NCBI GenBank assembly: GCA_030433395.1
Contig: JAUILX010000030.1
Location: 1 to 9,378 of the forward strand
DNA from: Chlamydiia bacterium
GTDB taxonomy: Bacteria > Chlamydiota > Chlamydiia > Chlamydiales > JACKPQ01
Direction: 5' to 3'
DNA: 9,378 nt
Part shown: positions 1 through 7,024 of the stretch, piece by piece
Numbering within the stretch: position 1 is the first letter of the stretch
How the letters are laid out: each line of letters opens with the position of its first letter
Made by a program: the position numbers and the translations under genes
The notes under the pieces: model-generated
The model's input: the letters and a program-made list of their open reading frames with translations, nothing else
What the model was told of the DNA's origin: nothing
Database searches by the model: none

Positions 1-3000
1 CAAGTGATCCTCAGGCTCTAAAATCTACTTTTAGTGGACTCCGTGATCAGGTAAAACTCAAACGCATCGAGCTCGAAAAATCAGATCCTCGATCGCAGCT
101 TGCCACTATTAAAAAACAAGAGATGTTACTCACCCAAACGTTGACTTCTATCGATACTCTAGCTTTCAATAAATCCCAACCAAAACCACCTGCAAGCACC
201 GAGTCTATAGATCTTTCTAAACACCATCCACTCATTGCCTCATTGAAATTGGACTGGGACCGCAGTGCAATTGATATCACTTTGCATGATGATATAAGCA
301 AGCTTTCACTCAGTGAAACACAGAGCGCCCGACTGCAGCAAATCATCTATAACGAAATTGCCCGCCTATCATCTATGACTGGTGAAACGATCAAACCGCA
401 AGATGGCGGATTTACTCTCGCTCTTAGCAACCTTGGCAATTCACAAAGCTTTCTCCTTATGGATGTCCAAAAAATGCGTGAGATGCGTGCTGTTGACCTT
501 CACCACGCAATCGTGGAGCAGTGGCAACCAAGTCATCTAGACTTCACGCGCGACCATTTTCCAATCTGGGACAAGCAAACCTATGACAATCTACCTTTAG
601 AAGAAAGGCAATTTGGCCTGCTCATCTATTCACCAAAACCTGGTGAGACCCTCAATGAAGGTTTACAAAGCTCATCCATTTACGTTGTTGCCAAAGGCAT
701 CGATCAGATTTTGAAAAAATACCAGGAAAACCCCAAATCGCCCGGAGCTCAAAGTTTCTTTGAAGATTTCAAGTCATTACAAAAAATTATGCATGCTCAC
801 GGATGCTATGGCTACCCATTAGATAAAGATTACGTCTTTGAATCGAGTGATTTTATCTCCAGTGTGATTGCTGCAACGCGTGAAGACTTTCGCCTGGTCG
901 GCCAAGGACGCTATGCTATTTTAGAGTTTGCTGATGTTGAGCAACGCATCCTCACTGAAAACCGCATAGATACAGCCGAACATGAGCAACTGCTTAAATG
1001 GAAAGACGAATACAACACATCCCACGTATCACGCGACCCAAACAAACACTATGACTTTGCTAAGCCTAGTAAAAATGCTTTCATAAGCAACCTTGGCCTT
1101 AGTTTAAAAAAGTACTTCCGAGGCGATGAGCGCAAAGTCCTTAAATGGGGACTTGACTTATCGGGTGGAAAAACAGTACGTATTGAACTGCGTGATCAAA
1201 ACGGGCAAACTGTCACAAACGAGGCGCAAATCACTCAAGGCATGAATGAACTTTATGCTCGTGTGAACAAGATGGGTGTTTCTGAAGTGAGTCTGCGCTC
1301 CGAGGGAAACCACATTTTACTTGATTTCCCCGGCTCTCAAAATTATTCGGCATCAGATCTTGTTAAAGCTTCATCAATGCAGTTTCACATCGTCAACGAA
1401 AAGCACACAGCATTAGCCTCACGCTTCCTGCAAGAAGTGTGGAACGAGGCTAGCGTTTTAGGAACTACTGACGCAGAAAGTATCAATGCAATTGCATACC
1501 GACATCTTTCTAAAGAATCGCGCAGTGAATCTGCTAAATCACTTTACGAAAATGGCCTGCGGCTTGCAAATCCTCAGATCGACCGATCAACGACTACATT
1601 TGATGATCAGCTGAGCAAAATTGCGCTAATGCGCGGCGATAGCATTAGTGATTGGCATGGCAACCCAACACCTCTCATGATTGTTTTTAATAATTATGCA
1701 CTTGAAGGATCTAACCTATCTGAAGTGAGAGCAAGCTACGACCCATCAAAGGGCAACTACCTAGCGTTTTCAGTCAAACGCTCCCAGGTTAAGGGGGAAG
1801 AAAAAACATACCCTTCACAGCTATTTGGCACGTGGACAAAACGCTTTTGCAAAGACACTGTCTCAGGCACCGATTTAGGCGAGTTTTCACGCCACGAAGG
1901 ATGGCGCATGGCAGTTGTTCTTAATAATCGAGTCATCAGCTCACCTACACTTAATGCTGCTATTTCAGATGGTGGCGTTATTGAAGGAGGCTTTACCACC
2001 CGCGAGATATCAAAGCTTGAGGCAGACCTCAAAGCTGGCAGTCTAAGCTTTGCACCGCACATTCTATCAGAGCAAAATGTCAGTCCTGAGCTCGGATTAA
2101 AAGATCGCACGCAAGGCATTTTTGCCATGGCCATCGCACTCGTTGCAGTGATAGCTCTTATGAGCGGCTATTACCGTTTTGCCGGTGTCATTGCCTCTGG
2201 AGCTGTTATCTTTAATCTACTTATGATGTGGGCAACGCTACAAAACATCCAAGCAGCACTCACGTTAGCTGGTATCGCCGGCATCATCCTTACCGTTGGT
2301 ATGGCAGTCGATGCCAATGTTCTTGTTTTCGAACGCGTACGAGAAGAGTTTGCCATCAGTGGCAACATTAAATCTGCTTTGTCATCTGGTTATAAAAAAG
2401 CCTTCACGGCTATTTTTGATTCTAATATTACCACATTAATAGCAGCTCTGATCCTTCTAAACTTTGATTCAGGACCGATCAAAGGCTTTGCAATTACTCT
2501 TATTATCGGCATCGTTTCGTCCATGTTCACAGCCCTATTTATGACTCGTGCTTACTTCACTCACTGGTCAAGTAAAGCTAAAAATACCGAGCTAAACATG
2601 CACTCCTGGATTAAAGCTCAGTCGTTTGATTTCATCAAGCGCTCTAAATATGCCATTGCATGCTCTTTAATTACAGGAATTGTTGGTAGCATCTGCTTAA
2701 TGCAGTCTAAATCATCAATATTAGGGATGGATTTTACAGGCGGTTATGCACTTAACCTAACTGTAAAGCCAACAGAAAATCCCCGAGATGCTGTGACAAG
2801 TGCTTTAGAAAAAGCAGGACTAAAACCTCAAGATTTTCAATTGCGTGAGCTGTCTCCGTCTAATCATTTACGTTTATTCCTTGCACAAACATTAGAAAAT
2901 GAGCAGCAACCGTTTTATCAAATGCCTTTTGCAACAGACAATTTAAATGCAACTGAGCCCTATCAAAACAACCCACGCTTGCTGTGGATTGTCGACGCTT

Positions 3001-3626
3001 TAGAAAAAGGTGGCGTTGAGATTGAAGCCAAGTCACTACAAACATTGGATCGCAATTGGAATGCTGTTAGTGGACAGATCTCCAATGCCATGCGTTCCAG
3101 TGCCTTTAAAGGTCTTGCACTCGCTCTCATTTGCATTCTCCTCTACATCACAATACGCTTTGAATTTAAATACGCGATTAGCGCAACCCTTGCCTTAGGC
3201 CACGACATTGGAATCAGTTTGGCCTGTATTGCCCTTTTCCATAAGTGCGGCATGGCTATACAAATTGATCTGGCCACAGTGGCAGCCTTGATGACAATTA
3301 TCGGATACTCTTTAAACGATACCATTATTGTGTTTGACCGTATTCGTGAAGACGTCAGGCTATATAAGCACAAAAAACGGTTTCGGGAAATTGTCAATGC
3401 TGCCCTTAACACGACACTAAGTCGCACCCTTTTAACTTCTTTAACCACTCTCGTTGTTCTTCTAGCGCTCGTACTGCTTGGTGGCACATCAATTCTAGGA
3501 TTTGCACTGATCATGACAGTGGGTGTTGTAATAGGAACTTTTTCTTCTCTCTTCATCGCATCGTCTTTATTGCTCCTGTTCCACAAGCGTGCAGATGCAA
3601 AGACATTGCAACTAGTGACAGAGTAG
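1..3626 (+). CDS. secDF: Fused protein-export membrane protein SecDF (5' end outside window)
   Basis: Accessory subunit of the Sec translocase in the inner membrane; it uses the proton gradient to help pull or release proteins on the outer face. The frame is open from base 3 with no stop, so the ATG at 123 is internal; 1207 codons are visible. From memory chlamydial SecDF is about 1400 residues, so roughly 200 are missing, including the first SecD transmembrane helix. Visible in order: a long hydrophilic region (to about 1140) without membrane segments; the SecD P1 motif GLDLSGG (1149-1169); SecD membrane helices from about 2115 with GMAVDANVLVFERVREE starting at 2298, containing the conserved membrane Asp; the SecF motif GMDFTGG (2724-2744); and SecF helices with GHDIG (from 3198) and GYSLNDTIIVFDRIRED (3303-3353). 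SecD and SecF are one chain with no stop or frame change between them. The stop codon lies 7 bases before recJ, suggesting a shared operon. Confidence 0.96.
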   Translation, partial: SDPQALKSTFSGLRDQVKLKRIELEKSDPRSQLATIKKQEMLLTQTLTSIDTLAFNKSQPKPPASTESIDLSKHHPLIASLKLDWDRSAIDITLHDDISKLSLSETQSARLQQIIYNEIARLSSMTGETIKPQDGGFTLALSNLGNSQSFLLMDVQKMREMRAVDLHHAIVEQWQPSHLDFTRDHFPIWDKQTYDNLPLEERQFGLLIYSPKPGETLNEGLQSSSIYVVAKGIDQILKKYQENPKSPGAQSFFEDFKSLQKIMHAHGCYGYPLDKDYVFESSDFISSVIAATREDFRLVGQGRYAILEFADVEQRILTENRIDTAEHEQLLKWKDEYNTSHVSRDPNKHYDFAKPSKNAFISNLGLSLKKYFRGDERKVLKWGLDLSGGKTVRIELRDQNGQTVTNEAQITQGMNELYARVNKMGVSEVSLRSEGNHILLDFPGSQNYSASDLVKASSMQFHIVNEKHTALASRFLQEVWNEASVLGTTDAESINAIAYRHLSKESRSESAKSLYENGLRLANPQIDRSTTTFDDQLSKIALMRGDSISDWHGNPTPLMIVFNNYALEGSNLSEVRASYDPSKGNYLAFSVKRSQVKGEEKTYPSQLFGTWTKRFCKDTVSGTDLGEFSRHEGWRMAVVLNNRVISSPTLNAAISDGGVIEGGFTTREISKLEADLKAGSLSFAPHILSEQNVSPELGLKDRTQGIFAMAIALVAVIALMSGYYRFAGVIASGAVIFNLLMMWATLQNIQAALTLAGIAGIILTVGMAVDANVLVFERVREEFAISGNIKSALSSGYKKAFTAIFDSNITTLIAALILLNFDSGPIKGFAITLIIGIVSSMFTALFMTRAYFTHWSSKAKNTELNMHSWIKAQSFDFIKRSKYAIACSLITGIVGSICLMQSKSSILGMDFTGGYALNLTVKPTENPRDAVTSALEKAGLKPQDFQLRELSPSNHLRLFLAQTLENEQQPFYQMPFATDNLNATEPYQNNPRLLWIVDALEKGGVEIEAKSLQTLDRNWNAVSGQISNAMRSSAFKGLALALICILLYITIRFEFKYAISATLALGHDIGISLACIALFHKCGMAIQIDLATVAALMTIIGYSLNDTIIVFDRIREDVRLYKHKKRFREIVNAALNTTLSRTLLTSLTTLVVLLALVLLGGTSILGFALIMTVGVVIGTFSSLFIASSLLLLFHKRADAKTLQLVTE

Positions 3627-3633
3627 AGGTTAC

Positions 3634-5370
3634 ATGGAAGCTCCAGCAACTCAAGAGCCCATCTGGGTTCCTCCACGCGACGATGATAAGCTCTTGCAGT
3701 CAGTGACTAAAGAGTTCAATATCCATCCTATTACAGCCCAGATGTTGATTTCTCGAGGCTTTACATCACATGAGCAAATCCACAACTACTTATACGCAAA
3801 GTTGCCTCAACTCTACGATCCTGAAATCTTTGATGAGATGGAATCGGCTGTGCAGCGCATCCATCGCGCTTTTGAGAATAACGAAAAGATTTTGATCTAC
3901 GGAGATAACGACGTTGACGGCATGTCAGCGACTACATTACTTGTCGATTTTTTCCGCCGTTTAGGAGCTAGCGTTGTTTATTACCTTCCTGACAGATCCT
4001 CCCAATTTCAAGGAATGCTTCTTGACTGTCTTGACTATGTAGAAAAAGAAAATGTCAAACTGATCATTACAGTTGATTGCGGTGTCACAGCTACTGAAGA
4101 GATAGGCACAGTTGTTCGCAAAGGAATCGATGTCATTGTTACCGATCACCACGAACCCACGAAAACACTTCCAAAATGCACAGCTATTCTCAATCCCAAG
4201 CTAGAAGCAACTCTTTATCCAAATCGCGAAATTACAGGCGTTGGTGTTGCCTTTAAGCTGGCACACGCTTATCTCAACTCTTTAATTAATCGAGGAGATA
4301 TCAGCTCTAAAAGAGTTAACCTCAAAAGTTATTTAGACCTCGTTGCTCTTGGTACTGTAGCGGATATGGGCTCGCTACTTGGTGAAAATAGAATTCTTGT
4401 CCGCTATGGACTCAGGCAAATCGGAATGAGCAAACGCGTTGGACTCTTAAAGCTTATCTCAATTGCCGAAGTGCGCAGCCGAGATATCACTCCTATTGAC
4501 ATCGCTTCAAAAATTGCACCCAGACTCAATAGTCTTGGACGCATTGCCGACCCTAAACTCGGCGTGGAACTACTCCTCGTACGCGATCCTATCGAAGCAG
4601 AACGCCTAGCAAGTGAGCTTGACCTTAACAACATAGAGCGGCAAAAAATTGAAAAGCGCGACTCTGATGATATAGAGCGGCTTATTAAAAAAAAACCCGA
4701 GCTCACGCAAAATAAAGCTATTATTCTCGCTTCCAAAAAGTGGCACCCAGGCATCATTCCAATCATCACGGCTCGTATTGCCAAGCAATACAACCGCCCA
4801 ACAATCCTAATTTCGATAGATAATGGACAAGGCAAAGGCTCTATTCGCACTATCCCAGAATTCCCACTCCTACGCCACCTTCATGAACAAAAAGACTTGT
4901 TGCTTAACTTTGGTGGACATGACTTCGCTGCTGGGTTGACCATCAAAGAAGAAAATATTGAAGCCTTTACAAAAGGCTTTATCAGCGCCGCCAATGCAAC
5001 CCTATTAGAAAAAGATATCGCCCCCAAGCTTTACCTCGATGCAGCTGCCTCGTTCAAAGACATCACCTTTGATCTTATGGATTCTTTCTCCCTTCTCGAA
5101 CCCTTTGGCACTGACAACCCAGCGCCTATTCTCTATGCCAAGGCTAAACAAGCCTGGCCCCCTAAAATCGTTGGAAAAACGCACCTAAAGCTCTACCTAG
5201 AACAAGAAGGCAGAGCCTTAGAGGGCATTGGTTTTAATATGGCCCCTTTGCGCAAAGAACTTTGCAGAAAAAACATCAACCTAGAAATCGCATACACACC
5301 ACACGTAAACACATTCCTAAGCAAATCCAGCATTCAACTCATCGTGAAGGCTTTTAAGGTTTGTGATTAA
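3634..5370 (+). CDS. recJ: Single-stranded-DNA-specific exonuclease RecJ
   Basis: Cytoplasmic 5'-3' exonuclease on single-stranded DNA, used in RecF-type recombination and in base-excision and mismatch repair. The 578 residues match the usual length (E. coli about 577). Phosphoesterase (DHH) motifs: GDNDVDG at residues 90-96, TVDCGVT near 147-153, and the name-giving DHH at 171-173. A LDLVALGTVADM block and an APRLNSLGRI block follow. The DHHA1 nucleic-acid-binding part carries WHPGIIPIITARIA and FGGHDFAAG (426-434). A C-terminal OB-fold-like part has LEPFGTDNPAP and VGKTHLKL. All metal-binding acids appear present; motif I has Asn where Tyr or Phe is usual. The start is supported by AGAGG at 3625-3629, which overlaps the secDF stop and sits 4 bases before the ATG. 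The gene therefore probably depends on secDF transcription and perhaps translation. Its last 17 bases overlap the tail of the opposite gene. Confidence 0.96.
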   Translation: MEAPATQEPIWVPPRDDDKLLQSVTKEFNIHPITAQMLISRGFTSHEQIHNYLYAKLPQLYDPEIFDEMESAVQRIHRAFENNEKILIYGDNDVDGMSATTLLVDFFRRLGASVVYYLPDRSSQFQGMLLDCLDYVEKENVKLIITVDCGVTATEEIGTVVRKGIDVIVTDHHEPTKTLPKCTAILNPKLEATLYPNREITGVGVAFKLAHAYLNSLINRGDISSKRVNLKSYLDLVALGTVADMGSLLGENRILVRYGLRQIGMSKRVGLLKLISIAEVRSRDITPIDIASKIAPRLNSLGRIADPKLGVELLLVRDPIEAERLASELDLNNIERQKIEKRDSDDIERLIKKKPELTQNKAIILASKKWHPGIIPIITARIAKQYNRPTILISIDNGQGKGSIRTIPEFPLLRHLHEQKDLLLNFGGHDFAAGLTIKEENIEAFTKGFISAANATLLEKDIAPKLYLDAAASFKDITFDLMDSFSLLEPFGTDNPAPILYAKAKQAWPPKIVGKTHLKLYLEQEGRALEGIGFNMAPLRKELCRKNINLEIAYTPHVNTFLSKSSIQLIVKAFKVCD

Positions 5371-5872
5371 AAGTCTTTATTGACTCGGCAATATCAGCGC
5401 GTGTCTGCTCAGTTTTTAAAAGCTGCAGCTCTGATGCCATTGCCTCTAAAAATCGTGGCAGCTCTGGATATAGTTCTAGTCGCACCTTTACTTTTGCCTC
5501 AATTAAAGGTCGTCTTTTAATCACTTGCATTGGTTCTACACCACTCGTTCCATTATCAACAATACTTAGTTGCTCTTCCACCTCATAAAGCAGGCGAAAC
5601 TGTCCATCTTTGGACTTATCCCAACATAAGTAGTCTCTATAAAGCATTTCTTTTTTCTGATGATGAAATGGGTCTTCATCTATTACCTTTGAACGTTCCC
5701 TACACAGAAAACGCAGCGGAAAATGAACGCCACACCCACGAATAAAACGCTCAACCTCTTTAATATCCGATGAGACTTGATCAAGCTGTGTTTTGTGCTG
5801 GGTTAATATGGGCTCAATATGCTCAAAAGCTTTTTGCAGCTCTGGAGAATTGAAATTTGATTTGGATTCCAT
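5354..5872 (-). CDS. Unrecognised 172-residue soluble protein
   Basis: I do not recognise this family. The product has no signal peptide and no membrane segment, so it is probably cytoplasmic. Residues 10-45 are strongly helical and charged, possibly a coiled coil. A small hydrophobic patch with two cysteines follows (RGCGVHFPLRFLC, 45-57). The centre has a strand-like pair around LCWDKSKDGQFRLLYE (82-97). The C-terminal third carries RPLIEAKVKVRLELYPELP (121-139) and then a helix. The pattern of a Trp-containing strand, then RPLIEA, then an LP-containing helix loosely recalls small proteins carried by mobile elements; this is an impression, not an assignment. The ATG at 5872 is backed by AAAAGGA (5882-5888) 9 bases upstream. 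The gene is shielded from euo transcription by the terminator at 6117-6153, so it likely has its own promoter. Its stop lies inside the 3' end of recJ. It is not in the C. trachomatis order between recJ and euo as I remember it, which suggests insertion. Confidence 0.8.
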   Translation of the reverse strand: MESKSNFNSPELQKAFEHIEPILTQHKTQLDQVSSDIKEVERFIRGCGVHFPLRFLCRERSKVIDEDPFHHQKKEMLYRDYLCWDKSKDGQFRLLYEVEEQLSIVDNGTSGVEPMQVIKRRPLIEAKVKVRLELYPELPRFLEAMASELQLLKTEQTRADIAESIKTFNHKP

Positions 5873-6050
5873 CCTAGTTTGTCCTTTTCAGTTAATTCAC
5901 AATTAACATCTAAGGGAATTACTTCCCTGATGGAAGGACTCAACCTTCGGCTTTCACCAAATTCAATTTGAGCAATCGTATTTCGGCCAGTTCCAATCAG
6001 TTCAAGGAGCACATGGACTCGACGTTGCAGAGGGCATCTGGTTTCTATTT
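5803..6050 (-). other. Open frame with helix-turn-helix-like stretch, possible gene remnant
   Basis: Reading the minus strand from just after a stop at 6049-6051, the frame stays open for about 82 codons and overlaps the first 70 bases of the 172-residue gene. It has no ATG; the only plausible starts are a GTG at 6012 or a CTG at 6030. The stretch LIGTGRNTIAQIEFGES resembles the second half of an XRE-type helix-turn-helix (compare LGxSRxTISRIExGxR), but the first helices are not convincing. It could be the decayed end of a regulator that once preceded the 172-residue gene, or a chance frame. I lean slightly to remnant or chance over a working gene. Confidence 0.22.
5891..5970. repeat. Cluster of four short perfect inverted repeats before the 172-residue gene
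   Basis: Four perfect inverted repeats lie within 80 bases: GTTAATT-cac-AATTAAC (5891-5907); AGGGAA-ttac-TTCCCT (5913-5928); GAAGG-actcaa-CCTTC (5933-5948); and CAAATT-c-AATTTG (5958-5970). The first ends 2 bases from the Shine-Dalgarno of the minus-strand gene (5882-5888). In RNA these would form consecutive small hairpins in the leader; in DNA the 17-base GTTAATT palindrome could be an operator for a dimeric regulator. The repeats are read directly from sequence; the function is inferred. Confidence 0.5.
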
Positions 6051-6067
6051 ATCCAATAGGAACATCA

Positions 6068-6084
6068 CGTCAATGCCTTTTATA
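6068..6084 (-). promoter_or_regulatory. Weak promoter-like elements for the 172-residue gene
   Basis: The minus-strand gene at 5354-5872 needs a start of transcription between its ATG and the euo terminator. Two partial candidates exist: a TATAAA (6079-6084) that could act as a -10 box but lacks a good -35 at the right distance, and a TTGACG (6068-6073) that matches a -35 box at 5 of 6 positions but is followed, 16 bases on, only by a poor TAAATA. Neither is convincing. Confidence 0.2.
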
Positions 6085-6116
6085 CTATGCTAGAAATAAT
6101 TGAATTATAATGCAAG

Positions 6117-6153
6117 AAAAAAAGATCCTCTCTATAAATATAGAGAAGATCTT
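6117..6153 (-). terminator. Intrinsic terminator of euo
   Basis: On the minus strand AAGATCTTCTCTATA pairs with TATAGAGAGGATCTT around a tiny AT loop, giving a 15-position stem with one non-Watson-Crick A/C mismatch (6128 against 6147). It runs straight into a tract of seven T (6117-6123). It begins 55 bases after the euo stop. There is no T tract on the plus-strand side, so it works in one direction only. It separates euo from the 172-residue gene downstream. Confidence 0.87.
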
Positions 6154-6208
6154 ATTGATGAGCATTCATAGATCGCAACCCTCCTTGGATTAAGGCGATC
6201 AAACGCAA

Positions 6209-6727
6209 TTAGCCGACGTTTTCTTTAACTTCGCTTTTGCTTAAGTAGCTATCTTTGTATTGTTTCACTTCATCGATGTGAACAACCCAAGCAGCACCTT
6301 TTCTAGAAGCCTTAATAAGCCCGATGCGTGTTGCGTAGTAGATTTTCTGAACTGGTACATTCAAAAGCTCAGCCACTTGTCGCACAGAGTAAAAGCCCTT
6401 CTTATTGTCAAAAAGCAGCTCCCCATCAAACATCGATTTTGTACGTGAGTACTTTTGTTTTCGATAGTCTTCTAGGTCATCAATGTGGATTTTCCAACGC
6501 GTTGCATCTTTTGTTGCTTTAAGCTTTTTTTGCTTAATTGCAACATAGATTGCTTGACGCGTTACGCCATTGATACGTGCCGCTTCTGTAATAGAGACAA
6601 TCTTCTTGTCCTCTCCGTTCCCCTCTGTCTCGTCAGATGTAATGCGAGACTTCAGGTAGTTTTCCAACTGACGCATGATCTCTTCTTTTTTGATCTCGTC
6701 AGTTTGGTTTTCGTTTTCATTTCCCAT
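6209..6727 (-). CDS. euo: Chlamydial developmental regulator Euo (late-gene repressor)
   Basis: DNA-binding protein, in Chlamydia expressed early and repressing late promoters so that replicating cells do not convert too soon to the infectious form. The 172 residues hold two tandem MerR/excisionase-like winged-helix units: residues 43-91 (VSITEAARINGVTRQAIYVA, then a TRWKIHIDDLEDY wing) and 111-161 (FYSVRQVAELLNVPVQKIYY, then an AWVVHIDEVKQY wing). The linker carries GELLFDNKKGFYSV (102-115). The stretches VTRQAIYVAIKQKKLKA, GELLFDN and QKIYYATRIG match Chlamydia Euo as I remember it, strong for a family confined to this phylum. The N-terminal 40 residues are acidic and low in complexity. The C-terminus stops about 11 residues after the second unit, whereas the C. 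trachomatis protein (about 183 residues) has, from memory, a longer tail. The start is supported by AAAGG (6737-6741) 9 bases upstream. It is divergent from tsp and has its own promoter and terminator, so it is probably monocistronic. Confidence 0.93.
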   Translation of the reverse strand: MGNENENQTDEIKKEEIMRQLENYLKSRITSDETEGNGEDKKIVSITEAARINGVTRQAIYVAIKQKKLKATKDATRWKIHIDDLEDYRKQKYSRTKSMFDGELLFDNKKGFYSVRQVAELLNVPVQKIYYATRIGLIKASRKGAAWVVHIDEVKQYKDSYLSKSEVKENVG

Positions 6728-6779
6728 GGTCAGTTACCTTTCTTATTTTTGGTATTTTAGCAACTCTTCTCACCAAGGT

Positions 6780-6785
6780 ATTATA
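6780..6785 (-). promoter_or_regulatory. Candidate -10 box of euo
   Basis: On the minus strand this reads TATAAT, a perfect housekeeping-sigma (sigma66 in chlamydiae) -10 box, ending 52 bases before the euo ATG. This would give a leader of about 45 bases that includes the AAAGG ribosome-binding site. No good TTGACA-like -35 box lies 16-18 bases upstream, so the promoter may be weak or activated, or the box may be a chance match in AT-rich DNA. Confidence 0.45.
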
Positions 6786-7007
6786 CACTTATTATGTTTT
6801 ATGTGGCGTTTTGATAATCTGATTATTACATAAAAATGAATTGAATGCAACCCTTTTTGATTCTTTTTTCAAAAGAACCCTAAATTCTTGAGTTCCAGTA
6901 ATGCACCTTTATCTTTAAAAACTCTTATTAATTACATAACTCATTGTTATTCAACTCATAAAGAAATTTTATTAAAAACAAAAAGCTAGCGTGTTATTTT
7001 CCAAACC

Positions 7008-7016
7008 TGTTATAGA
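7008..7016 (+). promoter_or_regulatory. Candidate extended -10 box immediately before tsp
   Basis: TGTTATAGA fits an extended -10 element (TGnTATAAT with two mismatches in the hexamer). It ends 8 bases before the tsp ATG, so transcription would start at or very near the start codon. No Shine-Dalgarno sequence is visible before this ATG. A leaderless tsp message is thus possible, though an upstream promoter with a leader lacking a Shine-Dalgarno is also possible. Confidence 0.3.
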
Positions 7017-7024
7017 TTACATCT

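Larger units (their letters stand above)
6728..7024. promoter_or_regulatory. Divergent euo/tsp intergenic region
   Basis: This 297-base, very AT-rich stretch contains no credible gene and must hold the promoters of both flanking genes. Besides the boxes listed separately it holds a perfect inverted repeat TTCTTTT-ttc-AAAAGAA (6861-6877), two copies of AACTCAT 15 bases apart (6938-6944 and 6953-6959), and a weak + strand pair TTGTTA (6944-6949) / TTTTAT (6967-6972) spaced by 17 bases. Euo is a binder of AT-rich operators, so self-regulation or control of tsp from here is conceivable, but no known operator could be matched with confidence. Confidence 0.5.

Noticed and set aside
123..125. ATG at 123 as the start of secDF
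   Set aside because: The same frame is open and coding-like back to base 3, and the first SecD membrane helix is missing, so the true start is outside the window.
3143..3676. 177-codon minus-strand open frame across the secDF/recJ junction
   Set aside because: Lies opposite the highly conserved SecF membrane helices and the recJ start; its composition is that of an antisense shadow and it has no recognisable domain.
4404..4850. 148-codon minus-strand open frame inside recJ
   Set aside because: Fully opposite the conserved RecJ core motifs, Ser/Arg/Ile-rich as expected for reverse-strand translation, and matches nothing known.
5530..5745. 71-codon plus-strand open frame opposite the unassigned gene
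   Set aside because: Shorter than the 172-residue frame on the other strand, which has a good Shine-Dalgarno; no ribosome-binding site or family pattern seen for this one.
5891..6060. Insertion sequence or integration site between recJ and euo
   Set aside because: No transposase or integrase fragment, no matching terminal repeats or target duplication, and no tRNA gene is visible; only short palindromes are present.
6485..6760. 91-codon plus-strand open frame opposite the euo start
   Set aside because: Cys/Phe/Leu-rich reverse image of the charged Euo N-terminus, which has a clear ribosome-binding site and family match on the other strand.
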